From Candidatus Magnetominusculus xianensis (lineage in GTDB: Bacteria; Nitrospirota; Thermodesulfovibrionia; Thermodesulfovibrionales; Magnetobacteriaceae), in NCBI GenBank assembly GCA_001541255.1, contig LNQR01000103.1, positions 1-50,074 on the forward strand: a DNA stretch of 50,074 nucleotides, given 5' to 3'. The notes under the pieces are model-generated. The model did not search any database. It was not told where the DNA came from and saw only the letters and a program-made list of their open reading frames with translations. The position numbers and the translations under genes are program-made. This document shows positions 25,476 through 38,908 of the stretch, piece after piece; within the stretch, counting starts at the first letter, position 1; each line of letters begins with the position of its first letter.

Positions 25476-26324
25476 ATGCACACCGCAGCGATGCGACTGG
25501 CATTGCGTCAAACCTTTGAGTCAGTTTTAGCCAGTATCCCCTTAGATCGTGCAAAATCCCTTACGTTACGTGGGCACAATACCACGAGGCTTTTGAGGAA
25601 GCTCACAGGATTTTATTGTCCAGTGTTCGCGGCGAAAATAAACAGCCCTGCGAGGTGCGCACATCACAGAATTGGATTGGCGGCACGAGTATTCAAACGG
25701 CCGCTTTTATCCCGACTCATCCTCATGATTTGCCGGAACTTCTTAAAGACCTTGAATTCTTTTGGCACAGACTCCACATGCCTAATTCTGATAAAGATGG
25801 CTATTTCGCATTACCAGTTTGAGACAATCCATCCATTTAACGATGGCAATGGCAGGGTTGGTCGAATGCTAATAGGGCTTCATCTTATTGAGCTTGGGAT
25901 TTTACGAAAACCGACACTTTGGATTTCTTTGAAAGATATAAAGGGGCTTATTATGACGCCCTCACGTTTGTACGTCAACGTAATGATTTGGATCAATGGA
26001 TTGTCTTTTTCCTTTCAGCGGTAATTGAAACGGCAAAAAAAGTAAGGACACGTTCGAGAAAATTATCGCTCTGCGGGCGCGCTGCGAAAAACAAATTAAA
26101 GGACTTGGCCGCAGGGCAAAGCTGGCAAATAAATTATTAATGCAATTGTTTTCCAAACCGGCTTTAAGCGTTTTTACGCTGCTAAATATCTTAACATTTC
26201 AATTTCGGCGGCAAACACACTCGTGGCGGAGATGATGCACAGGATTGGCATACTTAAGGAAATCACCGGATTTTCCCGCAACCGGATTTATCTCATGCAG
26301 GAATATATCAATTTGTTTAAGTAA
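25476..26324 (+). pseudogene. Frameshifted Fic/DOC family protein remnant
   Basis: The stretch reads as one Fic protein only if all three frames are joined. [15 protein letters not shown] and [19 protein letters not shown] lie in one frame (to about 25790). The AMP-transfer motif [12 protein letters not shown] (HPFxxGNGRxxR) lies in a second frame near 25830-25865. [14 protein letters not shown] and [14 protein letters not shown] are in a third frame. A C-terminal winged-helix part, ending in RNRIYLMQEYINLFK, reaches a TAA at 26322-26324. At least four frame changes (near 25600, 25790, 25920 and after 26040) rule out a working protein. Intact homologues are single-ORF adenylyltransferases of about 370 residues. 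The catalytic motif is preserved, so decay may be recent. Confidence 0.85.
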
Positions 26325-26378
26325 TAGCTCATCGGGTAAGCTATTATTCAAGTTGGTGCGGCACATTTATTTTTTTTC

Positions 26379-26408
26379 TTGTAATAAAATAGTTAATAGT
26401 ATTATATT
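26379..26408 (+). promoter_or_regulatory. Promoter candidate for the ODP/GGDEF-EAL pair
   Basis: TTGTAA (26379-26384) and TATATT (26403-26408) are separated by 18 bp. The -10 box matches five of six bases and the -35 box four of six. A strong ribosome site (AAGGAGG) precedes the ATG at 26438. Confidence 0.45.
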
Positions 26409-26437
26409 ACTGTGACTGTTGCTACAAGGAGGTTTGG

Positions 26438-27175
26438 ATGGACAGGGTATTATATGATGACGGCAGACATAAATATATATTGATCGGTTTTGCAGATTCA
26501 GCAGACGAAAAAAGCATTCCTTCAAACCAGTATATGATTTGCCATGATGAGGTCAGCGTTTTGTTAGACCCGGGAGGGTTTGGGATGTTTCCAATTCTTG
26601 TGTCCAGAGTGCTGAAATACTCAAAAATGGAGAATATCAAGGCGATATTTCTCTCTCATCAGGACCCTGATGTTGGCGGAGGTATAAACGTCTGGGAGCA
26701 AATCACAGATGCCAGGATATATGTATCAGCCCTTTGGATTCGTTTCATCCCGCATTATGAGCTTAAAAACATGGAAAATATTGTCGGAATACACGATGGT
26801 GCAACTGAGGTTATCATTGGCGACGATTTCAAGATAAACGTAATCACTGCCCACTTTCTGCACTCACCGGGGCATTTTAACTACTATGACCCTGTGTCTA
26901 AGGTGCTGTTTAGCGGTGATATCGGGGCTGCTGTCCTGCCCTGCAGCAATGATTCAGTGTTTGCCGATGATTTTCAGTCTGTGCTGCACTGCATCGAGCC
27001 TTTTCATACCAGATACATGTCATGTAACAAGGCACTGAGGAAATGGGTTAAAGAAGTCGAGACCTACGATGTCGAGGTGATTGCCCCGCAGCATGGTTAC
27101 TTGTTTCGCGGACAGGCAAAAGAGGATTTCTTAAAATGGATATACGACCTTAAGTGCGGGGTAGATTTGATATGA
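26438..27175 (+). CDS. ODP-type diiron protein (metallo-beta-lactamase fold, flavodiiron-like oxygen-binding domain)
   Basis: A 245-residue protein similar to the diiron half of flavodiiron proteins, without a flavodoxin domain. Candidate metal ligands are His74, Asp76 and Asp78 (SHQDPDVGGG), His142 and His146 (HFLHSPGHFNYYDP), Asp161 (FSGDIGAAV) and His219 (APQHGYLF). The second histidine of the usual HxExDH motif is replaced by Val79, so the metal site differs from an O2 reductase. Stand-alone ODP proteins are known as oxygen sensors; one serves chemotaxis in Treponema denticola. The stop overlaps the ATG of a GGDEF-EAL gene (ATGA), so an O2- or NO-dependent input to c-di-GMP is a natural guess. 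A hydrolase of the same fold is less likely, given the lack of an HxHxDH motif. Confidence 0.85.
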   Translation: MDRVLYDDGRHKYILIGFADSADEKSIPSNQYMICHDEVSVLLDPGGFGMFPILVSRVLKYSKMENIKAIFLSHQDPDVGGGINVWEQITDARIYVSALWIRFIPHYELKNMENIVGIHDGATEVIIGDDFKINVITAHFLHSPGHFNYYDPVSKVLFSGDIGAAVLPCSNDSVFADDFQSVLHCIEPFHTRYMSCNKALRKWVKEVETYDVEVIAPQHGYLFRGQAKEDFLKWIYDLKCGVDLI

Positions 27176-29280
27176 GTGACAGCGGCTTGAATTTTGATGC
27201 CCTAAGATGCCAGATATCCAGAGAAAACGGCAATGTCCTTGAGAATTTGATACGTGAAGATTTCCTGGTCAACGGCATAATATATTCAATCCGCGACCTT
27301 ACGCAGAGACTTAAGGAAAAATGTGTGGATAACGAAGAGATTTCCTCTGATTTGGTAAAGCTGGTAGAATTTTTTAAGATATTGATGGGGTTGTTAGACA
27401 AATCTATAGTAGAGAATAAGACGACAATAAAAAACAGCCTGTTTAAATCACTCCGTGTTGTAGATGCCCTTGAGAAAAGCTCTGTAGATTCGACCATTCT
27501 TGAGAAATTGACTGCCGTTTTAATGAAGATAGTCCTCTCCAGGGAGAACGTTATAAACTGGGAAAAGCGAGCAGAGGAAATCATTAAGGATTTGTATGGT
27601 ATTTACCAGTTTGATGTGTATTTCAACATATTTGAAACTAAGAATAAGAAGCTTGAGGCATACTTGTTTCTTATGAGAGATATAGACGATGACAGCAAAG
27701 GGCGTATTAAGGACAAGCTGCAGGTAGAAATACGGAGATATTTTGAAATTGCAGACATACTTGATACAATCCCTATGGAATATGTTGATGTACTGCTTGG
27801 CTCAGAAAAGTTAGAAAACGCCCCCAAAGATATTTTAATAAAAACGCATGAATACCTGACAGATACACCGGGCATAGGCGGCATACTGGGCATAGGGATG
27901 TTCCATGAAAAAGAAATAGACACTAAAGACAGGGATATAATAGAATCCCTGCTTTCAATCATGACAATGGTAACCGGCTCGGCGCGAGCGCTTTCCAAGG
28001 CAATAAGCGAACTTGAGTTTTACGCCGGACATGACCCGCTGACAGGCCTGTATAACAGGAGAATGTTTGAGCACTTTCTTGAGTACGAAGTCCTGCGCGT
28101 TAAGAGAAAGGGGTACAAGTTTTCTATGCTCATGCAGGATTTAGACGATTTTAAGTATATAAACGATAACTACGGTCACCCGTTTGGAGACCTGTTTTTG
28201 AAAGAAGTGGCAAGCACACTCAATGACTCACTCAGAGATGGTGATATTGTGGCGCGGCTTGGCGGTGATGAGTTTGCAGTCATACTAAGCGAAACAGATA
28301 TTGTCAGTGGCAAAATTGTAGCAGAAAAGATTAAAAATTCATTTGCACACAAAAAGATTGAGACTCCGGACAAAAAGATAATCCCGATAAAGGCATCCAT
28401 AGGACTGGTTGAGTTTCCAACTCACGGTCAAAACCGTGACGAACTTATGCTGGTAGTTGACGCAGCCCTCTACAAGGCCAAGGAACTCGGCAAAAACAAG
28501 ATATTTGTACCGACAGACAATGAGATTAAAAACTCTTTGAAAGAGCAGACGCAGAAGTTTAATATCCTTCAGGAGGGTATAGACAATAGTGGTTTTATCC
28601 CATACTTTCAGCCTATTATTGATGTACCCAGCAGACGCATAGCAGGATATGAGGTCCTTGCCAGATTAAAAGACAGTTCCGGCAAGATAATTCAGGCATT
28701 TCAATTTATTAATATGGCCGAACGAATCGGAAAGATATTCGAAATCGACAGGCAGATAATTTCAAAGGCGTTTAGATATAAGAAAGAAAAAGATAACCAC
28801 GACTATATGTTTATTAATCTCTCGGGCAAGGAACTCAAAGATAAACTGTTTCTGGAGTTCGTAATAGAAGAGGCAAAGGCCAATAATCTGACCCCGTCTG
28901 AGATAGTTATTGAGATAACAGAGCGGGAAGCGGCTGGAGATTTATCGAAAATTCAGGAATTCATACAAACCATAACATCTAACGGGTTTAATCTGGCAAT
29001 CGATGATTTCGGAAGCGGGTATTCGTCATTTTATTATATAAAGTATATTCCCGTTAATTTCCTAAAAATAGACGGCGAGTTTATCAAGGAGCTGGCCACA
29101 GGCGACGTAAGAGATTATGCGTTTGTTGAGAGTATCCAGACGTTATGTTCAAAGTTAAAGCTGAAGACCATTGCTGAGTTTATTGAAAGCCAGAAAATAA
29201 TGGAAATCATTGGGGAGATAGGCGTGAATTACGGGCAGGGGTACCATCTGGGTATGCCTTCTGCTGATTTTGTTACGTAG
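27172..29280 (+). CDS. GGDEF-EAL bifunctional c-di-GMP protein
   Basis: The ATG at 27172 overlaps the ODP stop; an upstream GTG at 27154 would overlap it more. The product is 702 residues. The first ~280 are helical without membrane segments and may include a divergent sensor domain. The GGDEF domain is intact: GGDEF at 364-368, preceded by an inhibitory RxxD site (RDGD, 355-358). The EAL domain keeps its glutamate in EVLAR (494-498), the metal and catalytic residues in FINLSG, EITERE, DDFGSG (611-616) and KIDGEF, and the QGYHLG end. Both activities look possible; which dominates cannot be told. Its partner ODP protein probably supplies the signal. Confidence 0.92.
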   Translation: MSDSGLNFDALRCQISRENGNVLENLIREDFLVNGIIYSIRDLTQRLKEKCVDNEEISSDLVKLVEFFKILMGLLDKSIVENKTTIKNSLFKSLRVVDALEKSSVDSTILEKLTAVLMKIVLSRENVINWEKRAEEIIKDLYGIYQFDVYFNIFETKNKKLEAYLFLMRDIDDDSKGRIKDKLQVEIRRYFEIADILDTIPMEYVDVLLGSEKLENAPKDILIKTHEYLTDTPGIGGILGIGMFHEKEIDTKDRDIIESLLSIMTMVTGSARALSKAISELEFYAGHDPLTGLYNRRMFEHFLEYEVLRVKRKGYKFSMLMQDLDDFKYINDNYGHPFGDLFLKEVASTLNDSLRDGDIVARLGGDEFAVILSETDIVSGKIVAEKIKNSFAHKKIETPDKKIIPIKASIGLVEFPTHGQNRDELMLVVDAALYKAKELGKNKIFVPTDNEIKNSLKEQTQKFNILQEGIDNSGFIPYFQPIIDVPSRRIAGYEVLARLKDSSGKIIQAFQFINMAERIGKIFEIDRQIISKAFRYKKEKDNHDYMFINLSGKELKDKLFLEFVIEEAKANNLTPSEIVIEITEREAAGDLSKIQEFIQTITSNGFNLAIDDFGSGYSSFYYIKYIPVNFLKIDGEFIKELATGDVRDYAFVESIQTLCSKLKLKTIAEFIESQKIMEIIGEIGVNYGQGYHLGMPSADFVT

Positions 29281-29409
29281 CGCTCCAATTTTATTTTCGA
29301 TTCGGCACCCTAGTAAGGCACTCATCCCCAGGCGGCCTGTGTTTTGTCCCGCCGAGGGAATGCCCAATATTTTACACCCCCGATATTTTACATCTTAGCA
29401 TGATGGTCT

Positions 29410-29589
29410 CTACTTCTTTTTATAAACATTAAGTCCAATCTTCACCTGCTCTGCCCCTGAGACGGACTGGTTTCCTTCCGTAGAGGCGATTATAATGGTC
29501 TTGCCCGATGACGACAACCCAAACTCCTTAGTAATATCTACTTTAATTGTTAACATATTTCCTTCGAGAGTCATTTCTACATTTTTCAT
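29410..29589 (-). CDS. Conserved-looking small protein (59 aa)
   Basis: ATG at 29589 with AAGGAG eight bases upstream; TAG at 29410. The product begins MKNVEMTLEGNMLTIKVDIT and ends in VKIGLNVYKKK. The alternation of charged and hydrophobic residues (MLTIKVDI, TIIIAS, VKIGLNVYK) predicts a small beta-sheet protein, and SSSGKTIIIASTEGN gives it a recognisable core. I recall similar short hypothetical proteins in Nitrospirota and Desulfobacterota but cannot name a family. It lies 54 bp upstream of the end of the sensor operon and has its own ribosome site. Confidence 0.7.
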   Translation of the reverse strand: MKNVEMTLEGNMLTIKVDITKEFGLSSSGKTIIIASTEGNQSVSGAEQVKIGLNVYKKK

Positions 29590-29642
29590 GGTTGTTCTCC
29601 TTATCGGTTTTATTTACGCCCTGTATAATATATTATTCCTTG

Positions 29643-31894
29643 TTAAACTTTTCTTATTGAGTTAACATTGATAAACCAGCCCAGAATTGCATCCTCTCCC
29701 TCATACTTTATCTTCATATAAGTGACTAGTAAATCGGCAACATTGCCGTCAGTAGAACGCATCTGCAGTTCGTAGTTGCGGGCTATTCCATCGCGGTCCA
29801 TAATTTGTATAAGACGCTCGCGGTCATCGGGATTGACATATGCCTTTACTGTTACATCTCCCGGCAACAGGCTTGTCCACTGCGTGAATGTATGGTTGCA
29901 AAACCTTAAAATTCCGCCTGTTGAGATGCCAATACCTATGGGGCTGCTGTGAAGCATCTCCTGAAACTCCCTGTTTTTTTTCTCAAGCTCCTGTCTTGAG
30001 TGCAGCATCAGCTCTGCCGCCTGTTTCTCCTCAGTTATATTCCTAACGTTTGCCTGAAGGAATTCAGAGCCGTCGGCCCCCATTTTCGTCAATGTGACAG
30101 TCGTGGAGAAATCCTCACCGTCAATGGTCTTATGTGTCCACTCGAAATAATTATATCCCTGTTCCATTGCCTTTCCAATGGCCTGTGGTGCCTTATTCGA
30201 AGAGAGTACTCCATCAGGCTGATATTCCGGAGATAAATCCCACGGCCCCAGCTTAACAAAGTCCTCCTCTGAGGATACCTTGAAAAGCCTCAGAGTAGCA
30301 GGATTGGCAGACTTAAATCTCCAATCAGGCGGGGCCAGCGTCATAATAGCATCCTGTGAGTGTTCAAAAATAGCCCTATACTGCTCTTTTTGCCGGTTTG
30401 CTAGTTCCATAAGCTGCCGGGTGTTCAGATTACGTTCAATTATTATGAGATTCATCGCTATGACAGGGATAAGTTCATTAAGAATAGGTTCGTGGCTCTT
30501 GTTAAAATCATTCAACGCGGCAAGCTCGACAACACCAAGCACGCTGTCTATATGTTTAACCGGATATAAGGCGATATGCCGTGGGCGGAGTTCTAAGGCC
30601 CCGCATGAAATGGTGATATGAGGGTCAGTTCCGGCATTACCTGAATCACTGGAATCACCGGAATCACCGGAATCGATTGATATTTGCTGCATTTCCCTTG
30701 CACACTGCCCGATAAGCCCCTTGCCCAGGGCAAATGTACGGTTCATATCAGTAGGACAGGCACCATAACCACCCGCAGGCCTGAAATGGTTTTCACTCCT
30801 GTCAAATACATAGAACACCCCATAGCTGGCATTTAGCACTGGCGCAATGTTTGTCATAAATGTTTGTGCCAGTTCCTCAACCGTTGCGGCAGTGTGCAGC
30901 CTCGATGAGATTTCAGCAATCTGTGACTTGATTGCTGAGATGAGTTCAAGATTTCGTGTATATTCCTTAAGTTCTTCCTGAACCCTGTTGCGCTCACGCA
31001 TGATACGCACTAATCTCCTGTTCCACAGGAAAACAAATATCACAATAACTATCAATGCCCCAACAATCGGCCCTACTGTCTTCCAGTCAATGCCGGGGTC
31101 ATATTTGATGGATATCCAACGGTACTTTATCTTGCGTAATTCCTCCTCATTCATACTCCGCAGCGCCTTACTCATGGCAGAGGCAAGGAGCGGCCAGTCC
31201 TTCCTGACGCCTATTGCCAGGTCATGCATGTATGGGGTTGATGCCGCTATCTTTAAATTGGACAGACCTATTTTATCTATATTAAAGCTTACCGTGCCAA
31301 GATTATCTATGAGGGCGTCTACTGTGCCCGTAGAGAGTTCCTTCAATGCGGTCTCGATATCCGGCAGTTGCACAAGTGACAAACGGGGATGCTCAACCTT
31401 AAGGCGTGCCTCAATTATCAAGCCCTTTACTATGCCTGTTTTTATTTTATACAGGTCGTCAAATCCCTTAATTGTAGTATTTTTACGGGTAACGATTACA
31501 GATGGATTGGTGGTATATGGTTCGGTGAACAGCAAAAACTTCCGCCTCTCATCAGATGGTGTTATCTTGGGGATGATGTCAATCTCTCCTGTCTTTGTTT
31601 TCTCAAGTGCGTCTTTCCACTTCATGTCCTTTTGCGCAACTATGGTAATATTAAGGCGTTTGGCCAGCTCTGTAATAATTTCTGCGCTCAGTCCCATGTA
31701 ACGGCCCCGTTCGTCTACAAATTCAAATGGCGCCCTGTTTGTGTCTATCCCCAGGCGGAACTGTTTACCTGCAATGAATGTCCGCTCCTCATCGGTCAAT
31801 TCAAGTTTTTCTCCCTTTTTAGGCGCATCGGCGCTGGTCGTTGACAGCCCCAGTATTAGTATTAATAACAGCAGGATATATACCAATAACCTCT

Positions 31895-31898
<4 letters not shown>
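29643..31898 (-). CDS. Periplasmic-binding-domain sensor with GAF and two PAS domains, no kinase
   Basis: A 751-residue membrane sensor. A signal-anchor is at 1-20. An SBP_bac_3 (amino-acid binding type) domain covers about 35-270 (FRLGIDTNRAPFEFVDERGRYMG, YTTNPSVIVTRK). One TM helix (PIVGALIVIVIFVFLW) is at about 276-293, followed by a coiled coil, GAF (about 330-490) and two PAS domains (about 500-615 and 640-751). It ends after PAS with no kinase, GGDEF or methyl-accepting domain, so any output must pass through a partner. Its ATG overlaps the stop of the hybrid kinase upstream by 4 bases, and the two GAF domains are alike. The GAF loop holds a short DNA repeat (30642-30677). Confidence 0.88.
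30642..30677 (-). repeat. Four 9-bp tandem units inside the GAF domain
   Basis: GGAATCACC and near copies occur at 30642, 30651, 30660 and 30669. They encode a DSG/GDS run in a loop of the GAF domain without breaking the frame. Copy number could vary between strains. Confidence 0.75.
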
Positions 31899-35854
<3,956 letters not shown>

Positions 35855-35881
35855 ATTTGTACCAATCTTAATTGGCGTACA

Positions 35882-37807
35882 TTATTGTAACTTGTTCAAT
35901 GTGCCTGTTTGTCGTAATGTGATATTGCGAAACACCACTACTGTTCCAACAATTGTGCCGTTTTTATATGTCGGCGTTGCCGTATATTCAACAGGGAAAG
36001 CTGTCTTATTTTTTCTCCAAAGGACTTCGTTAGTGACGGTTCGTGCTTGACCGTCCTTGCCTGTCATAAACATCGGGCATTGTTCCTGCGGGAATTCTGA
36101 CCCGTCTGGAAACACATAGTGAATCGTAGGGCAGCCTGTCAGTTCCTCCACGCTATAGCCCAGCATAGCAGCCCCGCTGTTGTTTATGAAGGTTGTTACC
36201 CCATCAGTATCCAGCCCTATAATGCCGTCTTCAACGGAATTCAGAATAAGTTGGCTGCGTTGTTCGACATGCAGGAGGGCAGTTCTGCTTTCCTGAAGCT
36301 CAGTGCGCTGCTGTATGAGGGCCTCTTTTTGGGCAGCCAACGCTTCAGCTTGTTCCTCCATAAGGCGTGTCTGTTCGGCAAGGCGTTTGTTATTTTCCTC
36401 AAGTTCATCATGCCGTGAGATAAGTTGTTGTTCGGAGGCGGCAAGTGCGAGGGTCTGTGCCTGAGAGTTTTGAAGCAGTTGTTGTGTCTCGATTGTTCCA
36501 GAGAGGATTTCTGTATTCATGGCAATAACCGGAATCAGTGCATCGATGAATGCCCTTTGATTATCTGTAAATTCCTCTTCTGTCGTTGCCATTTCAAGCA
36601 CTGCAAGGACTTCATCGTTATGCACAACTGGCACTATGTATACTGCGTTAATGGCAATTGTACCCAAACCGCAGCCGGTACCTATGTGCCCCTGTGAAGA
36701 GAGTTTAATCGACAGAGGGGTTTTATTGCTGGCCGCCTGCCCGACAAGCCCCTGTCCAAAGACGAATTGGCTGTAGTTAGATGAGTCATCACAGGCATAA
36801 CCGCCAGTCCTTATTAACATGCCCTGCTTAACATAGTAAAAAGCCCCGTATATCAACCTCATAGTGGGGGCTATTTTAGAGGTCAGCTCATTGCCAAAGT
36901 CTGAAAAAGACACACACCTCTGCAAAACCCTGGCAATATCGGCTGTTTGTTTCTTGATAAATGTGTCGTTTGCCTCCCTGACAGCGACTTGCCTTAGCGT
37001 ATCGAGGGCACGGCTCAGTTGTCCGAATTCATTTTTGTCAGATTTAAAGGCTATCGTACCGGTAAAATTCCCCTCTGAAAGCTCAACAATATTGTCTCGA
37101 AAGACACTCAATGGGCGCAACAGCAAACGGACAAATATGTATGAAATCAGAATGAGGATAATTACACTGAATACGGCATAAATAAATACGTGTATCAGCT
37201 CAGTCTCATAGATTGCCTGAGATGCTTTATATGTTTCTTTTGCCCTGCCTTCAGCAAAATCAACGATTTGGTCCATTGTTTTTAACAGCAGAGGCCACGG
37301 ATTGCCTGGATGTGAGTCACGCATATGCTCTAATGCCTCCTGGGTATTGCCTTGCTTTGCGGCATCTATTTCTACCTGAACATATGTCAACAACTGGCGG
37401 TATAGGTTTATTGCCTCCTCGACTTGTGTCTTATCGCCTAAATAACGCTCCTTAGCCAGTTTCATATAGTTGTTAAACCTGTCTTCGTTTTCCTGTTTAT
37501 TCTTCAGGAGTTGCTCGCGTGCTTCAGTGTTTGTTTCAATTACATACTCGCGTACAATGCGTCTGTGAAGCAATGCTAGTATCTTAGCGTCTTTTATAGC
37601 GTTGGTAACGGTATGGGGGTGATCATAAAGCACTCGCGCGCTTTCGGCCATTTGCGCTAGCTGGGGAATATTTGAAAAGTTTGTCCACAAGAGCAGCGCT
37701 AAAGATATGACAACAAAACCCATCGCACGTTGAGTTATGCTCAGCCTCTCTAAATACCTTATTATATCAATAGATTTTAATGCTTTCTTGCGTATGTTGT
37801 TCAACAT
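35882..37807 (-). CDS. Membrane sensor (4HB-HAMP-GAF-PAS) lacking a kinase domain
   Basis: A 641-residue protein and first gene of the sensor operon. TM1 is at about 27-45, a helical-bundle periplasmic domain at 50-205, TM2 at about 207-228, HAMP to about 285, GAF about 290-440 with a GGYAC motif, a coiled coil rich in Glu and Gln, and PAS about 505-625. It stops right after VVFRNIT, the normal PAS end, and lacks HisKA and ATPase domains. The GAF-to-PAS part matches the downstream hybrid kinase closely (SAAMLGY, TNEVLWRKNKTAFPVEYT), so a duplication followed by loss of the kinase part is likely. It may form mixed dimers with the kinase or modulate it. Confidence 0.9.
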   Translation of the reverse strand: MLNNIRKKALKSIDIIRYLERLSITQRAMGFVVISLALLLWTNFSNIPQLAQMAESARVLYDHPHTVTNAIKDAKILALLHRRIVREYVIETNTEAREQLLKNKQENEDRFNNYMKLAKERYLGDKTQVEEAINLYRQLLTYVQVEIDAAKQGNTQEALEHMRDSHPGNPWPLLLKTMDQIVDFAEGRAKETYKASQAIYETELIHVFIYAVFSVIILILISYIFVRLLLRPLSVFRDNIVELSEGNFTGTIAFKSDKNEFGQLSRALDTLRQVAVREANDTFIKKQTADIARVLQRCVSFSDFGNELTSKIAPTMRLIYGAFYYVKQGMLIRTGGYACDDSSNYSQFVFGQGLVGQAASNKTPLSIKLSSQGHIGTGCGLGTIAINAVYIVPVVHNDEVLAVLEMATTEEEFTDNQRAFIDALIPVIAMNTEILSGTIETQQLLQNSQAQTLALAASEQQLISRHDELEENNKRLAEQTRLMEEQAEALAAQKEALIQQRTELQESRTALLHVEQRSQLILNSVEDGIIGLDTDGVTTFINNSGAAMLGYSVEELTGCPTIHYVFPDGSEFPQEQCPMFMTGKDGQARTVTNEVLWRKNKTAFPVEYTATPTYKNGTIVGTVVVFRNITLRQTGTLNKLQ

Positions 37808-37865
37808 TAGATTATCTTATCCCGAATTATTGTGCCGTCTTTTGTTGAGATGGTAAAGTGATTAA

Positions 37866-37895
37866 AGTATAGCTCTTTCTAACAGAATGTGTCAA
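37866..37895 (-). promoter_or_regulatory. Sigma-70 type promoter of the sensor operon
   Basis: On the minus strand, TTGACA (37890-37895) and TATACT (37866-37871) are separated by 18 bp. The start codon of the first sensor gene lies about 60 bp downstream. Confidence 0.7.
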
Positions 37896-37959
37896 ACGCC
37901 AGTGATTTTCAGTGAAAAAATGTCTTGACTTTTGAGCAGCATATTACAGGACATTGCCG

Positions 37960-38805
37960 CTACTTACGAAACGTCCACTGCTGCGACTGATACTTCTTTT
38001 GCAGCTCCACAGCCAGTGACAATTCCTCCTCTGACAGATGACCGGATTGAAGGCACACGCTAAAGACATCCCCGAAGGCATCAACAACGGCGGTGGCAAC
38101 CGATGACAGCGTTATAGATTTGTCAAACTCTCTGAGGCCAGCAAGACCTCCGTCCAAACTATTTGAAAACTCTAGCCCGGCTCCTCCGGTTGTGAATACC
38201 GTCAGAAGCATTGCGTGGTTTACTGAAAGTGGAATGGAGCCTTGCTCAAGCAGCGCACCCTTGCATACCTTTTGAGGATATATCTTTTGAGCTGCACCGA
38301 GGATTTTTCTTCCACTTATGGTTATCTCACTGTACGATGCTGCTGAGAAACACATGGGGTTGCCAGTTGAGGGGCTGGCCTCTGAACGCCGCAGCCGCCG
38401 TTGAGTCATCTCGCAGCTTAGTCCGAGGCGTTTAAATGCCAGAAAGAATGCCGACCCTATAGCCTTGTAATTGTCAAGCACGCTCTCTGAAAAAGGGGCA
38501 GTGTGTGTGCCGGTTGAAAAACTAAACGTCAGCTCGTCGTCGTGGACGATTGCGCGCCCTCCGGTAGGCCGCCGTACAACTGGGCAATTCATAGCCCTGC
38601 ACGCCTCTGTATTTATTGTCCCGATACGTTGAAATGCCCCTATTGTAACCGAAGGGACTGCCCAGCCGTAAAACCTTAAGGTCGGCGGGGAAACTCCGGC
38701 CTCAACCATAGCAGCAACCGCCTCATCTGCCGCCATATTGAAACTTGCGTCGTTTACTGAGTACTCTATCAGTCTCCATACGCTGACGGCAGCTCGTGTA
38801 TTCAT
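37960..38805 (-). CDS. lipM: Lipoate-protein ligase A family protein, LipM-like octanoyltransferase
   Basis: A 281-residue member of the biotin/lipoate protein ligase fold. The RRPTGGRAIVHDDELTFS segment is the acyl and nucleotide pocket of the family. Cys152 (PMCFSAASYSEI) sits at the position of the LipM catalytic cysteine, and Lys167 (GRKILGAAQK) is the conserved lysine. The retained cysteine and the absence of the C-terminal accessory domain of LplA favour an octanoyltransferase that moves octanoyl from ACP to lipoyl domains, here possibly the H protein. A TAAAAT box lies just upstream, but the ribosome site is weak. No lipA is in the window. Confidence 0.85.
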   Translation of the reverse strand: MNTRAAVSVWRLIEYSVNDASFNMAADEAVAAMVEAGVSPPTLRFYGWAVPSVTIGAFQRIGTINTEACRAMNCPVVRRPTGGRAIVHDDELTFSFSTGTHTAPFSESVLDNYKAIGSAFFLAFKRLGLSCEMTQRRLRRSEASPSTGNPMCFSAASYSEITISGRKILGAAQKIYPQKVCKGALLEQGSIPLSVNHAMLLTVFTTGGAGLEFSNSLDGGLAGLREFDKSITLSSVATAVVDAFGDVFSVCLQSGHLSEEELSLAVELQKKYQSQQWTFRK

Positions 38806-38908
38806 TATGACACCATTTTAGCACACATGAATTGGTCACAGCAAAGACAGTAGAAATTTACTGATTAGCCCTTGCGTTTTAGCAGCTTAGGAGTTGTAAA
38901 TAAATAAC

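Noticed and set aside
25616..25822. Separate small gene within the Fic region
   Set aside because: It is one frame of the broken Fic protein (RTSQNWIGG segment), not an independent gene.
26438..27175. Beta-lactamase or glyoxalase II assignment
   Set aside because: The HxHxDH motif is missing; the HxDxD and other ligands fit a diiron ODP domain better.
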